NCBI GenBank assembly: GCA_035652435.1
Contig: DASRDU010000103.1
Location: 62,001-126,000 of the forward strand
Direction: 5' to 3'
DNA from: DASRDU01 sp035652435
Lineage (GTDB): Bacteria > Acidobacteriota > Blastocatellia > RBC074
DNA length: 64,000 nt
Part shown: positions 1-9,375 of the stretch, piece after piece
How the letters are laid out: each line of letters starts with the position of its first letter
Numbering within the stretch: the first letter of the stretch is position 1
The notes under the pieces: generated by a model
Database searches by the model: none
Told to the model about the DNA's origin: nothing
The model's input: the letters and a program-made list of their open reading frames with translations, nothing else
Made by a program: the position numbers and the translations under genes

Positions 1-1459
1 GGATTGATTCGATGTCGGCGCCGGAGAGGTGAAGCTGGTTCTTCGTGATCGGTCGCCAGTCCTCGATCTGGTGTTTGATCTTGTTCTTGCGCGCCATCGC
101 TTCGGCGATCTCCTGGCGGTCGGCTTCCTCCTCCGGATAAAAGAGCGAGATGTGTTCCTCGCAGCGGCCCTGGCGTTTGAGGTCTATCGGCAGCAGGTCA
201 GGCCGCGAGGTCATCAGGATCCAGAGAATGCGGCCCCGGTTGTCAGTGTTGCTCATCGCGGCGGCGATCTTTGAAAAGACGCGGCTGTTGACGCCGGAAT
301 CGCCGTCGCCTTCGCGGTTGCCCAAGGCGGCGTCGGCTTCGTCAATCAGCACGACGATGGGCGCGAGGGCCTGCAGGAGGTTGAGGATTTTTTCCAGGTT
401 GGCTTCGGTTGACCCGACCCACTTGTCGCGGAAGTTTTTGAACTCGACCACGTTCATCCCGCAATCTTTCGCGAAGCTTTCGGCGAGGAACGTTTTGCCC
501 GTCCCTACCGGGCCTGAGAGCAGGATGCCCATCGGGGCTTCGTCGGTGTTGCCGTGCTTGATCGTATCGGCGATGTCTTTCAGGTAATCCTTCGCGGCCT
601 TCAACCCGCCGACCGTTTCGAGGCCGTGGCGCGGGGTGATAAATTCGATCAGCCCGGCGCACTCGGCTTCGATGATCTCCTTCTTCTTCACCCGCACGTC
701 TTCGTAAGTCAGCCCGTCGTCTGAATGCTGCGCGGCCAGCAGCAGCGAGCGCAGATGCACGTAATTGAGTCCCGAAGTCATCGCGGCCAGTTGCGCTTCG
801 CTCATCTCGACTTTCATCGGATAAGTCTTGAGGAATTCCGAGACGTAATCGAGGCGTTCTGCTTCTTCGGGGTAAGGGATTCTGATGTTCGCCAGGCGCG
901 AGTTCTCGCGCACGCGCGGGTGAACGTCGGCCACCGATTCGGCAATCAGGATGACCAGATTATCAGTATCGAGCAGGCGCGGGCTGACCATCCAGCGTTG
1001 CAGCGTGACCAGCGCGTTGCGGTCATCGCCCGACAGGTAGCTGATTTCGGCGGCGGGCAGAATCGTATCGAAAAAGTTGATGATCACGGCTACCCGGTCG
1101 GCGAAGTACAGGAAACGCTCGATCATCGGCAGCGCGCGCGCGGGGTCGCGCGGCAGCTGGCTGGCGTTATTGATATTCAGCAACGGCTCGGCCACGCGCT
1201 GGTGGGCGACGAAGGCGCGCAGCGTCTCATCCGAATCGAACGTGACGCCCTCGCTACGGTTGTAAAGCACGATGCCTTTGTTGCCGAGCAGTTCCTTTTG
1301 CAGGAAGGCGAGCAGGCCGACGTAACCGCTGCGCGAGCGGGTCAGGTCGTAAACGTTGTGGTGCAGCAGAAAGTGGCTGGCTTCGCCGGCGCGGTATTTG
1401 CGCGCCAGTTCGTCGGCCCAGTGCGGCAGACGGGCGGCGGTGTTCAGGGAATGTGACAT
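1..1459 (-). CDS. Tandem AAA+ ATPase (C-terminus cut by window edge)
   Basis: ATP-driven remodelling enzyme of the classical AAA type. Reading from an ATG at 1459 (protein begins MSHSLNTAARLPHW) the frame stays open to the window edge, giving about 486 residues with the C-terminus missing. The second ATPase domain has a clear Walker A, GPVGTGKTF, with the lysine near residue 322, a Walker B ending in IDEADA about 50 residues later, and an arginine-finger-like SRPDLLPIDLKRQGR. The first 250 residues look like another AAA fold that has lost Walker A (it retains VAVIINFFDT and NLVILIAES strands), so this is probably a tandem D1(degenerate)-D2(active) enzyme. It is the last visible gene of the run that starts with pspA. 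PspA belongs to the ESCRT-III superfamily, so a Vps4/Cdc48-like disassembly role is possible, but that is inference. Confidence 0.85.
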   Translation of the reverse strand, partial: MSHSLNTAARLPHWADELARKYRAGEASHFLLHHNVYDLTRSRSGYVGLLAFLQKELLGNKGIVLYNRSEGVTFDSDETLRAFVAHQRVAEPLLNINNASQLPRDPARALPMIERFLYFADRVAVIINFFDTILPAAEISYLSGDDRNALVTLQRWMVSPRLLDTDNLVILIAESVADVHPRVRENSRLANIRIPYPEEAERLDYVSEFLKTYPMKVEMSEAQLAAMTSGLNYVHLRSLLLAAQHSDDGLTYEDVRVKKKEIIEAECAGLIEFITPRHGLETVGGLKAAKDYLKDIADTIKHGNTDEAPMGILLSGPVGTGKTFLAESFAKDCGMNVVEFKNFRDKWVGSTEANLEKILNLLQALAPIVVLIDEADAALGNREGDGDSGVNSRVFSKIAAAMSNTDNRGRILWILMTSRPDLLPIDLKRQGRCEEHISLFYPEEEADRQEIAEAMARKNKIKHQIEDWRPITKNQLHLSGADIESI

Positions 1460-1568
1460 AGCTTCGGTTGACGATTGAAGGTTGATAGTGATCAGCAGCC
1501 GGGCCTGCTGGCAGGCCGTAATCATACAACCGACTGCCGATCACTGCCTACCTCTGGCTGTCAATCAT

Positions 1569-2657
1569 CTACTTCCGGGGTCTGGCCGGGCGCTTCGGTG
1601 TTGCCTTGGCGGGAGCCGGTGTTTTTTTAGCGGGGGCAGGTTCGGGTTTGAGAGGAGGCGCGGTGAAGTTGAAAGTCAGCAGCGCGTGAATCGGGAGTTT
1701 GCTGTCGGCGAAGGCGGTGGCCGGGAACTCCCACTGGCGCGCGGCGGCGACGGCCTGATGATTGGCTTCGGGGAGGGTCGAATTCCAGACGTTGGCGTGG
1801 GCGACGCGGCCTTCGGCGTTGATTTCCACGCGCACCTGGATTCTCCCGCTGTAGCCGGGGCGCTGCACTTCGGCCGGCCACTCGGGGTCGGCCTTCTTCG
1901 TCGCGTTCGCCTGCAACTCAGCCGATTGTTTTTCATCGAACACGCGCGCCGTCGGCGTCTCGCCGCCCGGCTGCTTCTGATCGCCCGGTTCAGTGGTCAG
2001 TACGAAAACGAAGAAGATTGCATCGCCCTCAAAATTCTTCGGCAGCGCGCCGGGGCGGACGAAGCTCGCGTAAGTTTCCGGATAAAAGTAGAGATTCTTG
2101 TTCGTAAAGAAGTAAGTCATCCCGGCTTCGGCATTGATCGGCGGGGGGAAAGCATACGAGATGGGTTTGAAATCCTTGTCTTTTTTCTCATCGCCCCAGT
2201 GCCACTCGACTGTCGGGACCAGATCCAGCCCGGGCGTCGTCCCGTCGCCCGGGCTGTTGGCCGCCAGAATCTGCAGCTGGAGGTTTTTATCGGCCTTCGG
2301 CCCCAGCCTGACCACGCCGGGTTTGTTCGACTTGAAAATTCGCAGCGGTTCGGTCCGCAGCAGGGAAATCTCCAGCCCCGGGTAAGCCTTCCCGATGCTG
2401 GTCACCCATTTCTCATAGTCGGTCAGATTCTCAGTCCGCAGCCGGAAAGTCTGATCGGTCGGTTCAGGTTTGCTGACCAGCTTTGCGCGCGCCTGAAAGA
2501 CACGGACGGTCACGTAGACGGGCTCCTTTTCGTACGGGTCCATCCTGTCAACCTGAGCCAGGGCGCTGGTCAGAGGATTATCAGCAGAGCTGAAAGTGAG
2601 GAGCAGAAGTGCGGCGCAAAAAGCACGACAGAGGGATGAGGGAAAACGGAATGACAA
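1569..2657 (-). CDS. Exported protein with TonB C-terminal-like domain
   Basis: Predicted periplasmic or envelope protein of 362 residues. I place the start at a TTG (2657-2655) because a strong GGAGG lies 8 nt upstream and the following residues form a signal peptide (basic start, hydrophobic AFCAALLLLTFS core, cut near SALAQ). An upstream reading to 2741 is open but has no such features. The middle part (about 35-240) is not recognised. Residues about 256-336 fit the TonB C-terminal fold: EWPAEVQRPGYSGRIQVRVE, then a V-H-A-N-V-W strand, an AA-RQWEF helix/strand and a closing FNF strand. The last 26 residues are a Pro/Ala/Lys-rich tail. There is no N-terminal ExbB/D-contacting anchor typical of classical TonB, so it is probably one of the many TonB-C proteins without a proven transport role. 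It sits between a coiled-coil membrane protein and an AAA+ ATPase. Confidence 0.75.
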   Translation of the reverse strand: MSFRFPSSLCRAFCAALLLLTFSSADNPLTSALAQVDRMDPYEKEPVYVTVRVFQARAKLVSKPEPTDQTFRLRTENLTDYEKWVTSIGKAYPGLEISLLRTEPLRIFKSNKPGVVRLGPKADKNLQLQILAANSPGDGTTPGLDLVPTVEWHWGDEKKDKDFKPISYAFPPPINAEAGMTYFFTNKNLYFYPETYASFVRPGALPKNFEGDAIFFVFVLTTEPGDQKQPGGETPTARVFDEKQSAELQANATKKADPEWPAEVQRPGYSGRIQVRVEINAEGRVAHANVWNSTLPEANHQAVAAARQWEFPATAFADSKLPIHALLTFNFTAPPLKPEPAPAKKTPAPAKATPKRPARPRK

Positions 2658-2737
2658 GATTGAAACCTCCGTGGGGCAGAGATATGAATGGGGGCGCTCC
2701 GACAGTGAAGACTCCGGGCGGAAGCCAGCGAGCCCTG

Positions 2738-3571
2738 TCACCTTCTCTCAGTCGCGAGTGAGGGGCGCAGCTGCGACGCGTCGCGATTGAGGGAATCGAG
2801 CTGACTCATAATCGGCGCGGTCTGCTGCAACAGATCCTTGGTCATCTCGATTGATGAAAGCAGTGAATCGAAATCGAGCGATGAGATGTGTTCCGGCGAG
2901 GGCATCGTCACCACCTGATCGTTGACCAGGCCGAAGAAGTTCTCGATCATCTGCAACTGCGCCTCGACCCGTTTGACGCTGCGCTCGATGTCGTCGAAAG
3001 TCTGCAACCGGCGGCCCAGGATTTCGACGTTCTTTTGGGCCATCGGGCGAGTCACGTCGTCGGCATAGACGACGGTGCGTTCCGCCTGGCGCAGCTGATT
3101 CTCGACGGCCTGGCGGTTGATCGAGCGCAGATGATTTTTGCGGCGCCGGTACTCGTCGAGCAGGTCAACGAAGGCCTCCCACGCCATCTGCAGTTCCCTG
3201 ATCTGGGGCGGCTCGTCCTGCAGGCGCGCGAACTTTTTGAAGTTGCTCGCGATCTGATCCTTCATCCAGCTCAGGTACTCGACGGCCTCGCGTTCGCGCG
3301 GGTCGAAGGTGCGGATCAGGGCGTCGCGCTGCTTGCGCCGCGCGGCATCGAGTTGCCTGCGCGCGCGCTGATCAATCAGGCGGCGGTAAAAACTCGAAGC
3401 CGGAACGACCGTGAGGTAAGCGCCCTCGGCGAACAAAGTCCCGGCCAGAATGAGGGTGGAATCAAAAGCGCTGATGAACGAGACACCAGCCGCTGCCAAC
3501 CCTGCCACCACGACCCCGATGACATTCAGCGGCTCTTTGATCGCTTCCCTGATGTAAGAAACCTTGTTCAT
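2738..3571 (-). CDS. Membrane-anchored coiled-coil protein next to pspA
   Basis: Protein of 277 residues with no family I can name. Residues about 15-58 are two hydrophobic stretches (VIGVVVAGLAAAGVSFIS and ILAGTLFAEGAYL) likely to span the membrane. The rest is charged and helical: an arginine-rich section (60-100), then long helices rich in Glu, Arg, Gln and Leu to the end, consistent with a cytoplasmic coiled coil. Only 13 nt separate it from the stop of pspA, so the two are almost certainly cotranscribed. By position and architecture it could tether PspA to the membrane in the way PspB/PspC do in enterobacteria, but no sequence likeness to those proteins is seen. Confidence 0.75.
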   Translation of the reverse strand: MNKVSYIREAIKEPLNVIGVVVAGLAAAGVSFISAFDSTLILAGTLFAEGAYLTVVPASSFYRRLIDQRARRQLDAARRKQRDALIRTFDPREREAVEYLSWMKDQIASNFKKFARLQDEPPQIRELQMAWEAFVDLLDEYRRRKNHLRSINRQAVENQLRQAERTVVYADDVTRPMAQKNVEILGRRLQTFDDIERSVKRVEAQLQMIENFFGLVNDQVVTMPSPEHISSLDFDSLLSSIEMTKDLLQQTAPIMSQLDSLNRDASQLRPSLATERR

Positions 3572-3584
3572 CTACTCAACTCAT

Positions 3585-4364
3585 CTATTCGAGTGTTTTT
3601 GACCGTTCCGAACCGGCCGGGTATTCCTGCGCGGAACCCAGAGTCTTTTCCGTGCCGGTGACGGGGGCGCCTTCGCCGAGCGCCGGCGCCTGAGTTTCGG
3701 GCAGCATGCCCATCTGCCGTTTGTAAGCGAGCAGCATGTCGTTGGCTTCGATGTTCGCGGCCTCGGCTTCGATCTCGGCCATGCGGGAATCGAGCGAGGA
3801 GTTGGCGAGTTCGGCTTTGGCCTCGGCGGTGGCGGCGCGGCGGGAAATCTTCTCGCGCATGTCGTCGAAGGTCTGTGAGTCGTCGCCGACGTTGAAGCTC
3901 GCCATCGTCTGCGCGATCTGCTCCTGCATCCGCGCCTGCTTGCTGGCGGCGATCAGCTGCATGGCCTCGTCCTGCTTCTTCTTCATCTGAAGCATGTAAT
4001 TTTCGCGGAACTTGCGGGCCTTTTCGGAAGCAGTCCTGGCTGACTCGAGCTGCATCCGGGTGGTTTCGAGATTTTTCTGATTGCTCTGTAATTCGCCGAT
4101 GTAGGCGGTCGCGATGTCGTCGCGACCGGTTTTGATTGCCGCTTTGACTTTATTGTCGAGTTCCGTGACCCTGACCTGAAGCTGAGTCATGCTGCGCTCC
4201 AGCATCTTTTCGTTGGCCATCACCTGCGCGACGTTGTTATTCATCTCCGGCACCTTGTCGCGCATGTCGCGGATGAGTTGCTGCAGGATCAGCTCCGGGT
4301 CCTCGGCGCTGTCAATGATCCCGCCAAAGATCGAGCGAAACAGCCTTTTGAGTCGGTTCCACAT
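3585..4364 (-). CDS. pspA: PspA/IM30 (Vipp1) family membrane-stress protein
   Basis: Protein of 259 residues with the family hallmarks: an N-terminal amphipathic helix (MWNRLKRLFRSIFGG), the following SAEDPELILQQLIRDM segment typical of PspA/Vipp1, then long coiled-coil helices rich in Gln, Glu, Lys and Met to about residue 215, and a Pro/Gly-containing tail. PspA/IM30 proteins are ESCRT-III relatives that bind stressed inner membrane and form rods or rings. The ATG at 4364 is preceded by GGAG about 11 nt away. It is first in a minus-strand run with a membrane coiled-coil protein, a TonB-C protein and an AAA+ ATPase. No PspF-type regulator is present. The upstream region holds a perfect hairpin (4417-4450) that may lie in its 5' leader. 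Confidence 0.9.
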   Translation of the reverse strand: MWNRLKRLFRSIFGGIIDSAEDPELILQQLIRDMRDKVPEMNNNVAQVMANEKMLERSMTQLQVRVTELDNKVKAAIKTGRDDIATAYIGELQSNQKNLETTRMQLESARTASEKARKFRENYMLQMKKKQDEAMQLIAASKQARMQEQIAQTMASFNVGDDSQTFDDMREKISRRAATAEAKAELANSSLDSRMAEIEAEAANIEANDMLLAYKRQMGMLPETQAPALGEGAPVTGTEKTLGSAQEYPAGSERSKTLE

Positions 4365-5297
4365 GGTCTGGGATTCTCCATCCTCTCTTCAGAAGCAGAT
4401 TTTACTGGCGTCCGGAGCGCCCCCGGCAGCCTGTACGTTGCCGGGGGCGCCGAAGTTCATCGGGCGGTGCGAGAGACCGCGGCCGGCCCGGGAGGGTAGT
4501 ATACCAGAGTTTTCTGACATCACACAGCTTCCGCCCGATCTTACCCGGACGCCCGGAGTCCGGTGAGTTCTTATTTACGGGCGACCAGTCGGGGCGCCCG
4601 CGAATCGCGCCGAATTTCAAAACCAGCGCCCGCTGACGGACATTATTAACAACGATGTTGACTTTGCCCGGTGATCGGGCTAGCTTATGTGACGTAAGAC
4701 TTCCACGCATAACTCCTGGCTGTGATGAGTTGCCCCGGGAACTTGCACGCAGAGTGGTTCACCAGCAGCCACGGGCATAGCACACCACCGGTCGTGGATT
4801 TTGAATCCCTTGCATCACTGGGCAGCCTCGGAAGGCGGTCATCTGGTCAGCAGCAGGTCTGTCAGATGAGCAACTCGATTTGTGCCGCTCCGACAGCTGA
4901 ATCAACGAAATTATCCGTAACAGGAACCGGTCCCTGACAGGCCGGTTTTACTCCCCCGTCCAGCCTTCATCCTGACCTTGAAGGTATGGACCAGATTTCC
5001 AACATCAAGCCGGCAGCTTGCAACCATCAGGATCGGAACTGACAGGCAGACAGCTCAGCCCGTCAGATCGGGTTTGTTACTGGTGTATCGAATCAACCGG
5101 CGTCCTGCGGGTTGCGGACCTTTGAACTTTCACCGCGCTTATTTGCCGGATTCACGCCCGGGGAAATTCCTCCGGGTTGAATTGAGCGCCCGGTCGCTGA
5201 CTTTGCCCGGGCCGGGCCGCACATAAATCACACCACACATGCCCGGGGACAGCCGGGGTCATCGGCGTCCGGGAATAAAGACTATGGAGAAACTTCA
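4365..5297. other. Gene-less stretch between pspA and the secreted protein gene
   Basis: This 0.9-kb interval separates divergent genes. I see no convincing coding region on either strand; short open frames here lack ribosome sites and plausible protein composition. It holds a 12-bp hairpin near pspA, a possible sigma-70-type promoter on the plus strand (TTGACT 4658-4663, 17-nt spacer, TAGCTT 4681-4686) that faces no nearby gene, and a 13-nt repeat TGACTTTGCCCGG at 4659 and again at 5198. The latter copy lies about 90 bp before the downstream gene. Confidence 0.5.
4417..4450. other. Perfect 12-bp hairpin upstream of pspA
   Basis: Arms 4417-4428 (GCGCCCCCGGCA) and 4439-4450 are exact inverted copies around a 10-nt loop. 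On the pspA strand it ends about 50 nt before the start codon and is not followed by a T tract, so it is more likely a leader structure or protein site than a terminator. Confidence 0.5.
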
Positions 5298-6713
5298 ATG
5301 AAAGTGAACCTGTTCCGGAAAGCCGCTTTACTCGCTGGCGGCTTCGCTCTTTGCCTCACAACGTTCATGCTGCGCCCGCCTGCCCCGGCGACGGCGCAAA
5401 CCCCTCCGGGCTGCATCCAGTTCGGGGTGTCGCAAGTCACACACGGCCTGGACGTGCCCGGGGTGGATGATCTGTTCCTGCTCCCGACCACGCTCGGTTT
5501 CACCGTGGTGTCACCTGCCTCTCAGGGCGGTTCGGCATTCCCGGTCAATGCCACCACCTTCGGCGGCGGCAATCCCGGCCTCCCGGGGGAGACACTCACC
5601 GGGCTGGCCTCCTCGACACCCTCAAGCCTCGTGCGCGCTCTCTCGTGCCTCGAGAATTTCTGGGACGTCAACTTCTACATCGCCACCAACGGCATGACCG
5701 AAGGCGACATGGTCACGCTCTTCCTGCAGAACCCGGACGGCTCGGGGGTCAGAACCCTGGCGATGTTCACGATCATCGGGGGCAACGCCCGCCTCACCGG
5801 CCTCAGCACCGACATCCTGGTCTACCTCAACGACCGCAACGCCAACAGCAACAACCTGCTGATCGGCAACCCTGTGCCGTTCTCGAATGCGGCGGGGGCG
5901 GCCGGGAATCGCACGCCGCTCATCACACTGGCCTTCTCGATGCTGGCGAACTCCGGGGTGATGGGCTGCTTCGAACTCGGCGTGGACATCAAGCGCGGGA
6001 CCGGCACCGGCACGACCTCGGTCGTTTTCAGCGAGGTTGTAGTCAACCGCAACGAAAGGGCGGGCGATAGAACAGTCAACCCGATTCCCCAAGGACTCCT
6101 GGTCGGTCTCAGCGGGTTCTTCCCGAGTGGCGCGAAATGCGACGCAGTCTGCCCGCTCTGCCCGCCGAGCAGCGGCGGCGGCGGCGGCCCGGGTAAGTGT
6201 CACACGGTCTGCTTCCAGTCGGATGAATTTTTCCGTCTCAAGTTCGAGTGCCTGGGAAGGATGAGTTTCCTCTGCGACCTCAACGTCATTGTGCCCGGCT
6301 TCAACTTCAACACGCCGGTCAATGCCTGCCAGGCTGACGACGCCGTCCTCTTCGCGCTCAAGGGCGGTTCGGTCTTCGGCAATGTTCCGAGAAGTGACTA
6401 CTGGCTGTTCGTGCAGCAGTACGTGGCGGCACAGCTCGGCCTCGAACTGAGTGCGAGCGGCCCGGCCAGAACCGACGCGCTCTGGAGCAACCTGAGCTGC
6501 TACGTCCTACCGCCGGGAACGCTGCCCGTGACGCTCAGTAACGGCGTCACAATCTCGAACGATTCAATGCTCAAGGATCTGTTCATGCAGGCGCAGTTCG
6601 CCGTCAGGGAAAACCGCGTTAACGACGAGATCCTGCTCGGCAGGATCTTCCTCGCGCTCAACGGCAACTCCATCGGTTATTCGACCTGCAACAGCCTCGG
6701 GCAGTTCAGATAA
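5298..6713 (+). CDS. Secreted protein of unknown function with Cys-rich C-terminus
   Basis: Protein of 471 residues not assigned to a family. The ATG at 5298 follows a GGAGAAAC ribosome site. Residues 1-34 are a signal peptide (KVNLFRKAALLAGG, hydrophobic core, cleavage near ATAQ). Residues 35-280 look beta-rich and low in charge, with Gly, Thr, Ser and Asn. A cysteine pair region (CDAVCPLCPPSS) and a run of five glycines form a linker at about 280-298. The C-terminal 170 residues carry further cysteines (KCHTVCFQSDEFF, FECLGRMSFLC, NACQADD, NLSCYV), suggesting disulfides in the periplasm or outside the cell. It is a single-gene unit: a strong terminator follows at 6760-6800 and the next gene converges on it. 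Confidence 0.8.
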   Translation: MKVNLFRKAALLAGGFALCLTTFMLRPPAPATAQTPPGCIQFGVSQVTHGLDVPGVDDLFLLPTTLGFTVVSPASQGGSAFPVNATTFGGGNPGLPGETLTGLASSTPSSLVRALSCLENFWDVNFYIATNGMTEGDMVTLFLQNPDGSGVRTLAMFTIIGGNARLTGLSTDILVYLNDRNANSNNLLIGNPVPFSNAAGAAGNRTPLITLAFSMLANSGVMGCFELGVDIKRGTGTGTTSVVFSEVVVNRNERAGDRTVNPIPQGLLVGLSGFFPSGAKCDAVCPLCPPSSGGGGGPGKCHTVCFQSDEFFRLKFECLGRMSFLCDLNVIVPGFNFNTPVNACQADDAVLFALKGGSVFGNVPRSDYWLFVQQYVAAQLGLELSASGPARTDALWSNLSCYVLPPGTLPVTLSNGVTISNDSMLKDLFMQAQFAVRENRVNDEILLGRIFLALNGNSIGYSTCNSLGQFR

Positions 6714-6759
6714 TTCCGGCTTCTCCGGGTTGTAATCAGTGAAGCCGTCTCAGACACTT

Positions 6760-6800
6760 CAGCCCCGGTTCCTTCATCAGGAGCCGGGGCTGTTTTTATT
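6760..6800 (+). terminator. Rho-independent terminator
   Basis: Arms 6760-6772 and 6780-6792 pair over 13 bp with one G-T wobble (core AGCCCCGG/CCGGGGCT), with a 7-nt loop and then TTTTTATT. It lies about 45 nt after the secreted-protein stop and before the convergent purD stop, and the T tract points to plus-strand termination. Confidence 0.9.
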
Positions 6801-6830
6801 GCCCGCAAGCGGAGTTTACCCTTCAGGCAC

Positions 6831-8117
6831 TCAGCGCTCCGCAGCCTGCGCTTTGTTTCCGATATCTTTGCGGTAATGCATCCCGTCGAAATGAATCTTT
6901 GAGACGGCCTCGTAAGCCCGCGCCGTCGCCTGCTGCAGGTCCGCGGCGCGCGCCGTCACGCCCAGCACTCTTCCGCCCGAAGTAATCACGCCGCCCTCGG
7001 AGCCATGTTTCGTACCGGCGTGAAAGACCACGACGCTTTCGAGCGCTTCAGCGGCTTCAAGGCCCATGATCCGCTTCCCGGTTTCATAACTCCCCGGATA
7101 ACCTCCCGAAGCCACGACGACGCAGGTCGTGGCGTCATTGCTCCATTGCGGCCTGACCTGATCCAGCCCGCCGCGCGCCACGGCCAGCAGGATTTCTGAG
7201 AGGTCGCTGTCGAGCCGGCGCACAATCGCCTGGGTTTCCGGGTCGCCGAACCGCACGTTGTATTCGAGCGTCTGCGGCCCCTCAGCCGTCAGCATCAGGC
7301 CGCAATACAACACGCCGCGGAACGGGAAGCCGTCAGCGCGGGTGCCTTCCAGAGTCGGTTCGACGATCTCGCGGCAGATGCGCTGTTCGGTCGCCGCGTC
7401 GAGCAGGCCCGGGACCGAAAACGCGCCCATCCCGCCGGTGTTCGGCCCGCGATCCTGATCGAACGCGCGCTTGTGATCCTGAGCCACCGGCAGCGCCGAA
7501 TAATCTTTCCCGTCGGCAAAGACCAGGTAAGAAACTTCGCGCCCGTCGAGGCATTCTTCAATCAGCAGTCGCCTGCCCGCCGCGCCGAGCTTTTTCGCGA
7601 CCATCAGGTCTTCAATCGCCTGCCGGGCCTGCCGTTCGTCTTCGGCAATGACCACGCCCTTGCCCGCAGCCAGCCCGTCGGCCTTGATGACCAGCGGGTA
7701 AGTGAACGAACCTTCACTGACTGCCGCCTTCGCCGTCCCGGCATCTTCAACCACGCGATAACGCGCGGTCGGGATGCGATGGCGGGTCATAAACTCCTTG
7801 GCGAATATCTTGCTGCCTTCGAGTCTGGCCGCCGCCTGCGACGGCCCGAAGATGGCCAGCCCGCGCGCCGCGAAAGCGTCGGCCACACCATCAACCAGCG
7901 GCTGCTCCGGCCCGACGACGGTCAGATCAATCTTTTCGCGGGCCGCGAAATCGGCAAGCGCATTCACATCGTTCGCGTCAACGTCGGCTTTCGTCGCGAG
8001 CTTCAGAATGCCCGCATTGTCTGACGGGCTGTTGATTTTCCCGTCCGCACTGCCGCGCGCGAGCGACCACACCAGCGCGTGTTCGCGCCCGCCTGAACCG
8101 ATCACCAGAATTTTCAT
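6831..8117 (-). CDS. purD: Phosphoribosylamine-glycine ligase (GAR synthetase)
   Basis: Second step of purine synthesis: joins 5-phosphoribosylamine and glycine with ATP to give GAR. The protein starts MKILVIGSGGREHALVW, the standard N-terminal motif, so I choose the ATG at 8117 rather than the GTG 12 nt earlier. ATP-grasp elements follow in order: PLVIKADGLAAGKGVV near 150-165, GPNTGGMGAFSV near 230, and the family motif NVRFGDPETQ near 290. At 428 residues it has the usual length of the family. The other purine genes are not nearby. It lies downstream of the sugar isomerase homologue on the same strand, 84 nt away, with a small 7-bp hairpin (8182-8202) between them. Confidence 0.97.
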   Translation of the reverse strand: MKILVIGSGGREHALVWSLARGSADGKINSPSDNAGILKLATKADVDANDVNALADFAAREKIDLTVVGPEQPLVDGVADAFAARGLAIFGPSQAAARLEGSKIFAKEFMTRHRIPTARYRVVEDAGTAKAAVSEGSFTYPLVIKADGLAAGKGVVIAEDERQARQAIEDLMVAKKLGAAGRRLLIEECLDGREVSYLVFADGKDYSALPVAQDHKRAFDQDRGPNTGGMGAFSVPGLLDAATEQRICREIVEPTLEGTRADGFPFRGVLYCGLMLTAEGPQTLEYNVRFGDPETQAIVRRLDSDLSEILLAVARGGLDQVRPQWSNDATTCVVVASGGYPGSYETGKRIMGLEAAEALESVVVFHAGTKHGSEGGVITSGGRVLGVTARAADLQQATARAYEAVSKIHFDGMHYRKDIGNKAQAAER

Positions 8118-8201
8118 ATTCAGTGTCACGCAATCTGCCGGATCGCACGGTTGTAATGGAAGAAGCTGTTGAATGATGGCTGCGTGATTTGCAGGATCAC
8201 G

Positions 8202-9302
<1,101 letters not shown>

Positions 9303-9306
9303 ATGG

Positions 9307-9357
9307 GCAGGATTGACAGGATTCACAGGATCAGGAGGGTCAGCCTGTCAATCCTGC
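9307..9357. repeat. 14-bp inverted repeat before the Tat protein gene
   Basis: Arms 9307-9320 (GCAGGATTGACAGG) and 9344-9357 are exact inverted copies around a 23-nt loop that itself contains related ACAGGAT/AATCCTG words. It lies between the flavoprotein stop (9376) and the isomerase start. It may be an intergenic palindromic repeat or a hairpin that separates expression of the two genes. Confidence 0.6.
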
Positions 9358-9375
9358 GAATCCTGTCTGAATGTT

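Noticed and set aside
4658..4686. Promoter-like TTGACT-17-TAGCTT on the plus strand
   Set aside because: It fits sigma-70 spacing, but the next gene starts about 600 nt later and no RNA gene is recognised; noted only in the region entry.
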